Assembly (NCBI RefSeq): GCF_944321625.1
Contig: NZ_CALUMA010000021.1
Span: forward strand, 27,275 to 91,274
DNA from: an uncultured Slackia sp.
Lineage (GTDB): Bacteria > Actinomycetota > Coriobacteriia > Coriobacteriales > Eggerthellaceae
Reading direction: 5' to 3'
Length of the DNA stretch: 64,000 nucleotides
Shown: piece by piece, positions 26,157 through 37,097 of the stretch
How the letters are laid out: each line of letters opens with the position of its first letter
How positions within the stretch are numbered: position 1 is the stretch's first letter
Made by a program: the position numbers and the translations under genes
The notes under the pieces: generated by a model
The model's database searches: none
Told to the model about the DNA's origin: nothing
The model's input: the letters and a program-made list of their open reading frames with translations, nothing else

Positions 26157-28336
26157 AAAATATCTGGCGCCTCTTCGTAGGCGATCTCAAACGCATGGGC
26201 AGCAACGTGGTCACGGTCATCATCGTGTTGGGCCTGGTGGCGCTGCCGTCCATATTCTCGTGGTACAACATCATCGCGTGCTGGAATGTGTTCAACAACA
26301 CGGGCAACCTGACAGTAGCCGTGGCCAATTCCGACGAAGGTTATCAGAGCGATCTGGTGCCCATCCGCGTGAACATCGGCGACCAGGTGGTGTCGGCTCT
26401 GCGTGCGAACGACCAGATGAAATGGGAGTTCACTGACGAAGAGGACGCGATTGACGGCGCCAAATCGGGTAAATACTACGCGGCGGTGGTCATCCCCAAG
26501 AGCTTCAGCCGCGACATGATGACGTTCTACACCGGCGACGCGCAGCATGCGAGCATCGTGTACTACACCAACGAGAAGAAGAACGCCATCGCGCCCAAGG
26601 TGACCGACCAGGGGGCCGACCAGATATCTACCCAGGTGAATCGTGTGTTCGCCGAAACGCTTTCCGAGGCAGCGTTGGGAATCTCGTCATCGCTGATGGA
26701 CTATTTGGATTCTGCCGGCGCAAGCGGCGCCATCGCGAAGCTGGGTGATCGCGTGGGGTCGGTAGGCGAGCAGATGACGCAGGCGTCGCAGGTTTTGCGC
26801 ACGTATTCCCAGGTAATGGGCACGGCGGGTGCACTGGTGGAAGATTCCGGCGACCTGATCGCTCAGGCGCGCGTTTCGGCGGGCGATGTGGCATCGGAAG
26901 CCGGAGAGGCCAAAGATGCTGCAGGAACGGTGACGGGTGCGCTGGACGATGCCGCCGGCGCTCTTTCGTCGGCAATCGAGCAAAGCTCGGCGGGGTATGG
27001 GGCTGTGGCCGATTCCGTTGATGCGGCGTTCGATTCTGCGGGCGCGCTTGCGTCGGATTCCGCCGATCAGCTGCGCTCCCAGGCATCTGCAATCGACAGC
27101 CAGATCGCGAATTATCAAGATCTAGCGGCGCAGTTGGAGACCATCAAGGCCAACCTGCCCGAAGAGGACCAGGCGGCGGTCGATGCCGTGATTACGCGCC
27201 TGAATTCGTCCATCGAGCTTCAGGGACAGCTGCGCGATTCGCTGAATTCGGCCGCCGATTCCATCGAGGCGGGCAGCTCGGACACGCAGGCAAAGCGCGA
27301 TGAGGTCAAGCAGCTGGCGGCGCAGGCGCAGGAAAGCCTGGCGGGCGCGAAGGCCGATTATGATTCCAACCTCAAGCCTACGCTGCAGCAGCTGGCCAGC
27401 GACGTGGGGGATGCGAGCACGTCGCTGGCGGCAATAGGGTCGCAGCTTGATGCTGCGGCGTCCGACCTGACGGGCGCGACCGATTCCGTGGCGGGCAAGG
27501 TGGATGCTGCGCAGCAGGGGCTCGATGACGCCGCCGACCAAATGGAAGAATCGGGCGCCAAGCTCACCGAGCTCTCGCAGGATATCTCGAAGGCCTTGGC
27601 GTCCAACGACACTGAGGCGCTGCGCAAGGTGATAGGCAGCGACCCTTCGGCGCTCGCGACGGCGCTTTCGGCTCCGGTGCAGCTCGATCGGCATGCGGTC
27701 TACCCGGTGGAGAACTTCGGTTCAGCCATGGCGCCGCTCTATACCACGCTTGCGCTGTGGATCGGCGCGCTGCTCATCATGGTGGCGCTCAAGGTGAACC
27801 CGTCGCAACGCACGCTGGAGGGGCTCGACAATCCCACGCCGCGCCAGCTGTTCATCGGCCGCTTCGGCGTGGTGGCCGTCATCTCGCTCATGCAGAGCAC
27901 GTGCGTGTGTCTGGGCAACCTGTTCTTCCTGCGCGTGCAGGCTAACGAGCCGCTTTTGTACCTGCTCATCTTCTGGGTGGCGGGGCTGGTGTTCGCGTTC
28001 ATCATCTATACGCTGGTGGCGTCGTTCGCCAACTTCGGCAAGGCGCTTTCGGTGTTTTTGCTGATCATCCAGGTGTCGGGCGGCGGCGGAAGTTATCCGC
28101 TGCAGCTGCTGCCGCAGTTCGTGCAGGACGTGAGCCCGTATCTGCCCATCACGCACGCGGTGAACGCCATGCGTGCCGCGCAGTTCGGCGTATACCAGGG
28201 CGATTTCTGGGTGCAGCTGGGCACGCTCGCACTGTTCACCCTGCCGTTCATCGTGCTGGGGCTGGTGCTGCGCAACCCGCTTATCAAGCTGGTGGGCAAA
28301 TTCGTGGAGAAGGTGGAAAGCACCAAGGTGATGTAG
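26153..28336 (+). CDS. YhgE/Pip family membrane protein (second of a pair)
   Basis: A 727-residue paralogue of the upstream protein with the same plan: an N-terminal TM, the SIFSWYNIIACWNVFNNTG motif, a long Ala/Asp/Gln-rich coiled-coil region (about 170-480) and a C-terminal block of six TMs beginning near residue 525. It lacks the extra C-terminal TM pair and basic tail of its partner. The four-base ATGA overlap with the previous gene implies translational coupling, so the two probably form a heteromer. The ligand or cargo cannot be inferred. Confidence 0.9.
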   Translation: MKNIWRLFVGDLKRMGSNVVTVIIVLGLVALPSIFSWYNIIACWNVFNNTGNLTVAVANSDEGYQSDLVPIRVNIGDQVVSALRANDQMKWEFTDEEDAIDGAKSGKYYAAVVIPKSFSRDMMTFYTGDAQHASIVYYTNEKKNAIAPKVTDQGADQISTQVNRVFAETLSEAALGISSSLMDYLDSAGASGAIAKLGDRVGSVGEQMTQASQVLRTYSQVMGTAGALVEDSGDLIAQARVSAGDVASEAGEAKDAAGTVTGALDDAAGALSSAIEQSSAGYGAVADSVDAAFDSAGALASDSADQLRSQASAIDSQIANYQDLAAQLETIKANLPEEDQAAVDAVITRLNSSIELQGQLRDSLNSAADSIEAGSSDTQAKRDEVKQLAAQAQESLAGAKADYDSNLKPTLQQLASDVGDASTSLAAIGSQLDAAASDLTGATDSVAGKVDAAQQGLDDAADQMEESGAKLTELSQDISKALASNDTEALRKVIGSDPSALATALSAPVQLDRHAVYPVENFGSAMAPLYTTLALWIGALLIMVALKVNPSQRTLEGLDNPTPRQLFIGRFGVVAVISLMQSTCVCLGNLFFLRVQANEPLLYLLIFWVAGLVFAFIIYTLVASFANFGKALSVFLLIIQVSGGGGSYPLQLLPQFVQDVSPYLPITHAVNAMRAAQFGVYQGDFWVQLGTLALFTLPFIVLGLVLRNPLIKLVGKFVEKVESTKVM

Positions 28337-28475
28337 GGAAGCGGGCGGCGTCTCGGCGGCGTATCCTGCACCTTCTCTGTTGTTTTGCGGGAATTTGCAT
28401 TCATGGTGTTAAAATACCGCGTTACGTATAACGCCATGTCACGCGTGATTCGCGCGCTAGAAACGAAGGACGCAC

Positions 28476-29861
28476 ATGCCTTACAACGCACCCGAGGGTA
28501 CCGCCGATATGCTGCCTGCCGCCGCACGACTGTGGCGACAGACCACCGACACGGCTGCCAAACTCTTTTCTACGTATGGATACGAGCCCATCGACACGCC
28601 TCTTTTCGAGCTGACCGAGGTATTCACCCGCGGCATCGGCGAGGCCACCGACGTGGTGGGCAAGGAGATGTTCGTGGTGCGCAGCGGCGAGAACTACAAG
28701 CGCGCGCTTGCCGCCGGCGACGATTCGGGCCTGAAGTCCAAGCAGAAGCTGTCGCTCCGCCCCGAGGGCACGGCGGGCGTGGTGCGCGCTGTGGTACAGC
28801 ATAACCTGGTGGAGCAGGGTGCTGCCCCCGCCAAGCTGTTCTATGCCGGACCGATGTTCCGCGCCGAGCGCCCGCAGAAGGGTCGCTTGCGTCAGTTCCA
28901 TCAGATCGGCGCCGAGTGCCTGGGCTCCACCGAGCCCACGGCCGATGCCGAGATGATCATCATGCTGATGCGTTTCTTCGAGCGCATGGGCGTGCCGGCG
29001 AAATCCATGCAGCTGCTGATTAACTCCATGGGCGATGAACACTGCCGCCCCGCCTATCGCGAGAGCGTGCGCCAGTACATTCTGAACCACGAGGGTGAGA
29101 TGTGCGAGGAGTGCCGTCGCCGCGCCGATACCAATCCGCTGCGTGCGTTCGACTGCAAGAACGAGACGTGCGCGCATGTGATGGCGGGCGCCCCCAAGAT
29201 TACCGACCATCTGTGCGACGATTGCCGCGAGCACTATGAGGCCGTGAAGAGCCTGCTGGATGCCGCTGGCATTAAATACATCGAAGACCCCACGTTGGTG
29301 CGCGGCCTTGACTACTACACGCGCACCGTGTTCGAGGTCCAGGTGACCGAGGGTATGGGTTCGCAGAGCGCCATCGGCGGCGGCGGCCGTTACGACAAGC
29401 TGGCCGAGGCTGTGGGCGGCCGTCCTACGCCGGGCCTGGGTTTTGCGCTGGGCTTCGAACGCATGGTTCTGGCGCTTGAAGCGGCAGGTGCGCTTTCCGA
29501 CACGCCCAAGCGTGTGGACGGCTATATCGCCTGCGTGGATGACTCCGTACGTCCTACCGCGTTCGACCTGCTGTGCGCGGCGCGCGATGCAGGCCTCACC
29601 GTGGAGATGGACCACCAGGGCAAGAGCCTGAAGAGCCAGTTCAAGATGGCTGACAAGCTGGGCGCGCGCCACGTATTCGTGCTGGGTCCTGACGAGTTGG
29701 CCCAAGGCAAGGCGCGCGTGCGCAACATGGCTTCGCACGAGGAGCGCCTGGTGGATATCGCTGCGGCGCGCAAGCTTTTGGCGCACTTCGGCGGACAGCC
29801 CATGGGTGCGGCGAGTACGCCCGTATCCCTCGACGAGCTGTTCTCATCCGAGAATCTGTAG
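28476..29861 (+). CDS. hisS: Histidyl-tRNA synthetase
   Basis: A 461-residue class II aminoacyl-tRNA synthetase that charges tRNA-His. Motif 2 is seen in FRAERPQKGRLRQFHQIGAECLG (about residues 127-149) and the histidine-specific LVRGLDYYTRTVFE near 275 and GGGGRYDKL near 303 are intact. A C-terminal anticodon-binding domain follows from about 345. An insertion with CEECRRRAD and CDDCREHYE (about 210-252) holds paired cysteines that could bind zinc. Start ATG has AAGGA ten bases upstream. It is followed by aspS, the common hisS-aspS pairing. Confidence 0.97.
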   Translation: MPYNAPEGTADMLPAAARLWRQTTDTAAKLFSTYGYEPIDTPLFELTEVFTRGIGEATDVVGKEMFVVRSGENYKRALAAGDDSGLKSKQKLSLRPEGTAGVVRAVVQHNLVEQGAAPAKLFYAGPMFRAERPQKGRLRQFHQIGAECLGSTEPTADAEMIIMLMRFFERMGVPAKSMQLLINSMGDEHCRPAYRESVRQYILNHEGEMCEECRRRADTNPLRAFDCKNETCAHVMAGAPKITDHLCDDCREHYEAVKSLLDAAGIKYIEDPTLVRGLDYYTRTVFEVQVTEGMGSQSAIGGGGRYDKLAEAVGGRPTPGLGFALGFERMVLALEAAGALSDTPKRVDGYIACVDDSVRPTAFDLLCAARDAGLTVEMDHQGKSLKSQFKMADKLGARHVFVLGPDELAQGKARVRNMASHEERLVDIAAARKLLAHFGGQPMGAASTPVSLDELFSSENL

Positions 29862-30106
29862 GCGTCGGCGCGAACGTCGCTGAAGGGCCTTGCGGGTTCG
29901 GACGCACGTTTCGCTGTCGGCGCCGCCTCCTGCGCCTTCCGCGCATCGAAGGCGCTGCGGCCGCATTGCGCTGCCGCGTTTGGGCGTGGATGCATGAATG
30001 AGCCGCCTGCTTGCTTATAGCGGCCACCTGCGTCCGCGTAATTCTCGTTGATATGACGAACCGCCTGATCAGCGGCTTCGTTTAAAGATAAGGAGCATTG
30101 GATATC

Positions 30107-31885
<1,779 letters not shown>

Positions 31886-31922
31886 AGCGCGAACGCGGTG
31901 CAACAAAATCTGCTTCATAGGC

Positions 31923-31958
31923 AAAGCGCCCGGAGTCCAGACGGCTCCGGGCGCTTTT
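31923..31958. terminator. Intrinsic terminator after aspS
   Basis: AAAGCGCCCGGAG pairs with CTCCGGGCGCTTTT. The A-tract and T-tract on the two sides make it usable from both strands, which suits the convergent small gene to its right. Confidence 0.92.
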
Positions 31959-31982
31959 GCGTTGCGGGCTTTTGCTGCGGCT

Positions 31983-32060
31983 TCAGTCTCCTTTGCCTCT
32001 GGCGGCGAAGATGACGCAGAACATGACGGTTGCCAAAGCTATCCATACGGCTAAATCCAT
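31983..32060 (-). CDS. 25-residue predicted single-pass membrane peptide
   Basis: A very small open frame reading MDLAVWIALATVMFCVIFAA then RGKGD. It has an AAGGAG site about six bases before the ATG, a hydrophobic stretch of about 20 residues and a basic end, which is the pattern of small regulatory membrane proteins. It lies alone between aspS and the next leftward gene and shares the terminator at 31923-31958. No family is recognised. Support is the ribosome binding site, composition and position only. Confidence 0.5.
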   Translation of the reverse strand: MDLAVWIALATVMFCVIFAARGKGD

Positions 32061-32177
32061 GGATACTCCTTAGTGGTCTTGGCTTTTGAGCGTTTCCGAC
32101 CACACTATATCAGCCGTCAGCAAAGGTTTTGTAAAGCCTTAGGTGAGGCGGGGATGCGCGCAACAGGACCTGTTGTC

Positions 32178-32636
32178 CTACGGCATGACCACCATGAGGA
32201 GGCCGAGGCCGATGAGCGCTAAGCCGGGGCCGGGGAGGATGAGCAGCGGCACGCCGATGGCCGCGATACCGAGCCCCGCGATGCGTCGCCCCAGATGAAG
32301 CGAGCGCTTGGGCGCTGCCGTAGTGGCATCAACGGTGGTGAAGGGGCTCTGCGGCGCATAGCCATGGGCATTCGTCCCGGTGCCGGCGCATCTGCATTCG
32401 GCACGCTTGGCGTACCAACGTGTATATGACTGAGCGGCCCGGGAGGCTTCGCCCGCATCGGTGCGAACGCTTCCGGCGTTGCCGCGAGCGAATCCGCGCT
32501 TGAAAGATTCAACGCACTCCGCCGCAACATTTCCGCCGGTGGAGGACGCGCCTCCGTCATTGACAAAGTTAACGGGAATGGCGGTTTTGGTGCCGTCGTC
32601 GTTGATGACGTATGCTTCTGCGTTGGTGCTGCTCAT
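32178..32636 (-). CDS. Hypothetical protein with C-terminal PGPG-type membrane hairpin
   Basis: A 152-residue protein of unknown function. The N-terminal 110 residues are polar and low in hydrophobicity, with Cys-rich and Ala-rich stretches (AECRCAGTG). The last 35 residues are a hydrophobic hairpin, IAGLGIAAIGVPLLILPGPG followed by LALIGLGLLMVV, which resembles the PGPGW family of small membrane proteins. The ATG at 32636 was chosen for the AAAGG upstream; an in-frame start 51 bases earlier has no ribosome binding site. It is probably anchored in the membrane with its N-terminus in the cytoplasm. Confidence 0.6.
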   Translation of the reverse strand: MSSTNAEAYVINDDGTKTAIPVNFVNDGGASSTGGNVAAECVESFKRGFARGNAGSVRTDAGEASRAAQSYTRWYAKRAECRCAGTGTNAHGYAPQSPFTTVDATTAAPKRSLHLGRRIAGLGIAAIGVPLLILPGPGLALIGLGLLMVVMP

Positions 32637-32944
32637 GATGTGCCTTTCCGCTTGCGCGGGCGGCGTTTCGTGGAAACGCGCTGCCATGGCGCTTTGCTGC
32701 GACGGTTTGGGATGAGGCAGGCGGCGGCGCTCTGCGACGCATGCATTGCGAGGTGCAGATTTGCCTGCCTGCCTTTTCCTGCGCGACTACTATCCCATAC
32801 GGCGCGGCGCAATAGGCCCGCATCCGTCAATCGTTGGCAGCCCGTCACGCCGCCGTCAACAAATCGTCAGGTTGCTTAACGGCGGATGCTTGAAACGCGC
32901 TGCTCGGTGGCTTTCGCCGCATTGCCTTGCAGATCCATCCAACA

Positions 32945-33009
32945 AATCCCGTCTTTTTGACGCTAAAAATCGCTGGAGCGGGGGATTTTCATGTCAAAAA
33001 GACGGGATT
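32945..33009. repeat. 65-bp element with perfect 17-bp arms and nested stems
   Basis: AATCCCGTCTTTTTGAC (32945-32961) is exactly complementary to 32993-33009. Inside, AAAATC pairs with GATTTT around a CGCT-GG-AGCG hairpin. It lies just downstream of the leftward zinc-ribbon gene, where it could terminate transcription. The remainder of the 407-bp gap (32637-32944) shows nothing recognisable. Confidence 0.7.
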
Positions 33010-33043
33010 CCTCTATCAGAATGTCGGGCGTGTCGGGCGAAGC

Positions 33044-34270
33044 CTAAAGCTTCTTCCAGGAGATGTCATCCGCGATGGGGTGCTCCTCGTTGAACGTTTG
33101 CAGGGCCTCGGTGGCTTCGCTGTAGGTGACGGTTTCTTCGAGCTCGTGGCCGTCCTTAAGAGTGGTCAACTCGTAGGGGCTGTCCGGATTGCCACGGTCC
33201 GCATCGGAAACATAGGTGTAGCCCACGCTCGCCTCCTTAATCAGCTTGTCGCCGTTCCAGGAGCAAAGCGTTGAAGCGTTGGTGTCAAACCCGCCCGACC
33301 CGCGGTTGATAAGCTGGCCGTCTTCGGTGATGTAGTAGCCACCTCGCACGATGGACTCTCCAAATCGCTTCATGTAGCCCTCGTCGTTAAAATCGAAGGC
33401 GCAGATGATAGGCGTGTCATACGAAGGGTCGTCGATTGATTGGCGAATGAAAAGCTCGTCGATGGAATCGCCGTCGATATCCTGGTAGGCGTATTCGAGC
33501 GCGATCGAGCTGGGGTCGATCCCAATGAGAAAGTCGCCTACATATACATTGGGGTATTCCATGTTGTCTATATCGCCGCTCAGCATGAGCATGGCTTCAT
33601 CGTCTGGGGCGGACTGGACGTCTTTGATGTACGTGCGGTAGGAATCCAAGACGTTCTCATATGTCTGCGCGGCTTCCGCTTGGGCAGCGGCCAACGTGTC
33701 CTCCTCGGAAGGTGCCTCCTGCTCCTGGCTGGACGGCTGCTCCTGCTCGAATGCGCCGTTTTCGGGCTGAGCGTCTTGCGTCGGTTGCTCCTGCGCCGGC
33801 TGATTGTGCGGCGCAACGAAGGTCGTGTACACGTAATGCGCAGCAAACGCCGTTCCCGCTGCTAGCGCAAGCGCCAGGGCCACGATGACTACAAGCGGCA
33901 TGCGGCGCCGGCTGCGTTGCTTGGTTTGCTCCATCGCGTTTTTGAGGGATGTTCCAAAGGGATGCTGATGGGCTTGATTGCTTTGGTCACCTTGAGGGTC
34001 TGCTTGGTTCTGCCAATTCGTTTGGTCTAGCTGGCTTGTCTGCTCAGGCTGCACCAAGGGGACTGTTTTGCCCGCCTGATTCGATTGGGCCATTGTGGAG
34101 GATGCCGTTGACGGGTTGTCGGATGAGAGCGCCTCGCGATTGTCCAAAGCGGCAGTCTCGTCGGGCGCTTCGGGAAGCGGCTCCTTTGCTTCCCGCACAA
34201 CGGGCTTGCCGCATTTCGTGCAGAAGTTGGCATCGTCCGCCAATTTGGTTCCGCAATACATGCAATACAT
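33044..34270 (-). CDS. Zinc-ribbon membrane protein, function unknown
   Basis: A 408-residue protein. It opens with a zinc ribbon, MYCMYCGTKLADDANFCTKC, the common zinc_ribbon_2 type. A low-complexity Gln/Asn/Ser-rich linker follows (about 45-125), then one TM (LVVIVALALALAAGTAFAA, about 133-152), a second Gln/Glu/Pro-rich linker, and an extracellular domain of about 200 residues with many Asp and Tyr, containing YQDIDGDSIDELFI, which looks like an EF-hand or FG-GAP type calcium loop. It should sense or bind something outside the cell, but no function can be assigned. The start was set at the zinc ribbon, preceded by GAGAGAA. Confidence 0.75.
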   Translation of the reverse strand: MYCMYCGTKLADDANFCTKCGKPVVREAKEPLPEAPDETAALDNREALSSDNPSTASSTMAQSNQAGKTVPLVQPEQTSQLDQTNWQNQADPQGDQSNQAHQHPFGTSLKNAMEQTKQRSRRRMPLVVIVALALALAAGTAFAAHYVYTTFVAPHNQPAQEQPTQDAQPENGAFEQEQPSSQEQEAPSEEDTLAAAQAEAAQTYENVLDSYRTYIKDVQSAPDDEAMLMLSGDIDNMEYPNVYVGDFLIGIDPSSIALEYAYQDIDGDSIDELFIRQSIDDPSYDTPIICAFDFNDEGYMKRFGESIVRGGYYITEDGQLINRGSGGFDTNASTLCSWNGDKLIKEASVGYTYVSDADRGNPDSPYELTTLKDGHELEETVTYSEATEALQTFNEEHPIADDISWKKL

Positions 34271-34417
34271 AGCAATTCTCTCTTTCGGGTTGAAGCTCAC
34301 GATGTGCGCCACGGCGATGCTGTGACGCGTCAGCGGGCGGTTGTGTGCCTGGCGCACGTTGGAGAGTCCAGGCACTACGATTGAGAAGTTTCTCGTGTCT
34401 CTGGCTTTTACCCTTCA

Positions 34418-35178
34418 CTATACGCCAAGGCTTTGGGCGTGCTGGCGTGCAAGAAGGGCGTCTTCGCGTGCCTGGGGAATTTTGGCCATCAGATAAATGA
34501 GGTAGATCGGCCCTACGATAATTGAGAACATGAGGGCGATCATTGCCGCTATGCAAAGGAACACTAGGTTGAACACGATAAAAAAGCCGTGGTTGTCTAT
34601 GAAGTGCTTAAGCGGCGCAAACCCGAAAGGGACAAAGAAGAAGCAGCAGGTCAGAAAGATGCAGACCCCAATAATCTGTCCCATATCCGTGAAAGTGTCG
34701 GGGTTTGACTGGTGCGCGCTGATGAACATGCCCAGCAAAGCCTGGAATCCGAGCACGGCGATGACGATTGCCCAGATGAAGCACGTGCGTCGTGTGTGCA
34801 ACAGGCGCTGATATTTGGCCTCTGCGAAGTTGGCGATGTCGCTTGCCTGCTGCGCGGCAACGATGGCGCTAGCGAGCTGGGCATGCTGCGATGTTGGCTG
34901 ACCATATGGCGAAACCGGCATGCCGGCGGGAGCGTTTTGGGGAAGAGGGTATGGCGCGGAGCGTTGGCGGAGGAGCTTATTGGGGCGGAAGGGGCGGCCG
35001 GGGCAGCGAGCTGCTGCGATGCGCCGATAGAGGCAACGTGAGCCGCCAGGGCTTCGGCGATTTTCTGGCCGGGCTCATAGGGGGCTCCGTCGTCTGCGAC
35101 TTGGTGTAGGTTTGTCCCGCAATTCTAGCAGAACTGGGCTTCTTCGGGCAATGTCTGTCCGCATGTCGGGCACTGCAT
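34418..35178 (-). pseudogene. Broken zinc-ribbon membrane protein (nonsense plus frameshift)
   Basis: An ATG at 35178, after a GGAGG-type site, opens a zinc ribbon MQCPTCGQTLPEEAQFC whose next codon is TAG (35125-35127) and is directly followed by NCGTN, the rest of the ribbon. The frame then continues as a Pro/Ala-rich linker, and between about 34940 and 34990 the coding sense moves to another frame, which reads SAPYPLPQNAPAG and continues into MPVSPYGQ. From 34921 on, an intact 167-residue part with a cytoplasmic helix and two to three TMs remains. The architecture (ribbon, linker, membrane domain) parallels the intact neighbour. The C-terminal part might still be made from its own ATG. A sequencing error is an alternative, but two independent lesions make decay more likely. 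Confidence 0.7.
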
Positions 35179-35435
35179 GGCAACCTCCTTGCTGCTGTTT
35201 CACACTGCGATAATAGTCATTGGCACATCTCAATAAAAGGTATTTTGACCGGGTAAATTTATATTGTTACAATCGCCAAAAGATGGAGGACGTCGCGGGC
35301 CAAGGGGGGGGCACCCTCGGGCGAATGGAATCCGGGCAAGGCAATGCCGTGCCGGAATGAGCAGGTGAGGCACTGATTTCGAATGAGCAGGATGCCTGTT
35401 GGGCTGCTCAAAGAAGGATTGGAGCGGGACGCAAG

Positions 35436-36827
35436 ATGGATATTCTCGATCAAATCAAAACGCCTCAAGGCCGTCTTCCTGTGCGCAACGTTGCGCTTGT
35501 GCCAAACTCTGAGGGGCGGGAGGGCAAAGGCGGCTCGCCAGGCGAAGGCGGCTTGCCCGTCCTCGAATTCTCGTTTGCCAATCCGCAGGATATCGCGGGC
35601 AACCCGATTCTTGCGCGTATGAGGGCGGTTCTCGAGGATGTTGCGTTTGTGGGTCGCGACACCCTGCTTTCGGTTGCCAAAACCACGGGGCCGTTGTTTG
35701 GCGCGTCCGCCCGTGAATCGGTGCTCGACTGGCAGAGCGCCGCGAATATCGCAAGGGCGGCAATCATGATGCAGGAAGTGGCGAACGGCTCAAAGCCGCC
35801 CCTCGTCTTGAAGGCCGGAATCGGACCCGATGAGTCCGGCGCATGCCTGGTGGGAAAAACGAGCGTACAGAGTGCTTTGACGGGTGAGGAGTTTCTCATG
35901 TATGCCGTCTCGTTCGCCGTTGATGCGGAGCGGGCGGGCGGATACGTGGCCATGCTGCCCAGGCTTCCGTGGTTCAAGAAATTCTCCGGCTCAGGCTGCT
36001 TCGACTATCTTTTCGTCAATATTGACCACGAGGGCGGAAGAGCGTTTCTGTCGGTTGTGCTGCTGTCTTTCACCCGGGAGATAGCACCTGAGGATTTTGC
36101 CGCCATGCTTCTCTGTTACTGCGATGGCGAGGAAGCGGCCCGCTCGGTTTTGGGCAGCTTGCGCGACGGGAGTGCGCTTTCAGGGGCGTTCCTGGATGCG
36201 GGCGATGTGCTCGGCCTGCTTGCGAACGGCGGCGAGCTTTTTGTGCGCGAAGAGGAGATTGACGAAGGCGATAGGCCGAAACTGGCGCGCCTCGTTCAAG
36301 GCATCGTGTCGCTGCATGTTCAGGGGGCGACGGTCGACCTGTTTCGATCGGACGAGACGACGGGCTTTTTGGCGTTCAATTCGGCACTTGCGTTTCTGTG
36401 GTACGACTTCGCCCGCAAGCTCGGTCAGGTTCGCGTGGGGTATTGCCAGCAATGCGGTCGGCCGTTTTCCCTTTCGGGGCATCGCGGCATTCCGAAGAGG
36501 TTCTGCAGCGAGGCGTGCAAGACCAAGGCGAAAAACGAACGGCAGCGGTCGGCCAACGAGCGCCTGCGCAGGCGGTTCCTGGAAGGTGAGTCGGTGGAGG
36601 ACGTCGCGCGTGCATGCTATCCGAAAGATGCAGGTGGCGTTGCACGGGAGAAGGTTCTTCGGTCGCTGCGCCAATGGGTTGAGCTGCGTCATAAGGTAGA
36701 GGACGAGTTAGCGCACGATGGCGGTCTGCTCGTGCAGCGTTGCATCGATGAGGGCGTGTATACCGCTGAAGAGGTCGAATCCCGCAGGAAAGTTGTCGCT
36801 CGGAAGCAAAGAAAGCGTCGCACATAG
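35436..36827 (+). CDS. Hypothetical protein with CGNR-like treble-clef zinc finger
   Basis: A 463-residue cytoplasmic protein with no recognised family over its first 330 residues. Near residue 335 lies GYCQQCGRPFSLSG, then RFCSEACKTKAKNERQR, a Cys2-Cys2 treble-clef finger similar in layout to the CGNR zinc finger, followed by a basic helix and a short helix-turn-helix-like RRFLEGESVEDVARACY. That suggests a nucleic-acid-binding C-terminal half. It is single, with a 257-bp AT-rich gap upstream and a long hairpin element downstream. The start has GGAG eleven bases upstream, a slightly long spacing. Confidence 0.6.
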   Translation: MDILDQIKTPQGRLPVRNVALVPNSEGREGKGGSPGEGGLPVLEFSFANPQDIAGNPILARMRAVLEDVAFVGRDTLLSVAKTTGPLFGASARESVLDWQSAANIARAAIMMQEVANGSKPPLVLKAGIGPDESGACLVGKTSVQSALTGEEFLMYAVSFAVDAERAGGYVAMLPRLPWFKKFSGSGCFDYLFVNIDHEGGRAFLSVVLLSFTREIAPEDFAAMLLCYCDGEEAARSVLGSLRDGSALSGAFLDAGDVLGLLANGGELFVREEEIDEGDRPKLARLVQGIVSLHVQGATVDLFRSDETTGFLAFNSALAFLWYDFARKLGQVRVGYCQQCGRPFSLSGHRGIPKRFCSEACKTKAKNERQRSANERLRRRFLEGESVEDVARACYPKDAGGVAREKVLRSLRQWVELRHKVEDELAHDGGLLVQRCIDEGVYTAEEVESRRKVVARKQRKRRT

Positions 36828-36858
36828 GGGCGTTACTAGTGGGTCACAGGCGGGCTCC

Positions 36859-37006
36859 GCGAAAAAATGCCTCTACGTTACGGTTTTGCGGGCGCCCGCA
36901 GAGCAGACGTTCGCATCGCATACCTGCGAACTGGCAAAACGCGAGCTTGCCCCCATGGTCTATTCGGAACCTCCGCGCAAAACCGTGATGTAGGGGCGTT
37001 TTTTGC
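36859..37006 (+). repeat. 148-bp inverted-repeat element with RNA-type G-U pairs
   Basis: Arms at 36859-36892 and 36973-37006 pair over about 33 positions. Four of the five mismatches are G-U pairs when the plus strand is read as RNA, and would be A-C mismatches on the minus strand. The interior contains a 7-bp GTTCGCA / TGCGAAC hairpin. The second arm ends in GTTTTTTGC. It probably acts as a structured 3' element or terminator for the rightward gene before it. Confidence 0.65.
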
Positions 37007-37097
37007 ATCTGACGCTCACGACGGAGCGGTGGCGTATACTGCTTCACCAATGTGAATTGGGATAATGCATCGGAGCACACGCACGAAAGGCACATTT

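Noticed and set aside
35304..35311. Run of eight G bases upstream of the zinc-finger gene
   Set aside because: It is about 125 bases from the start codon and not placed in a promoter or ribosome binding site, so no phase-variation case can be made.
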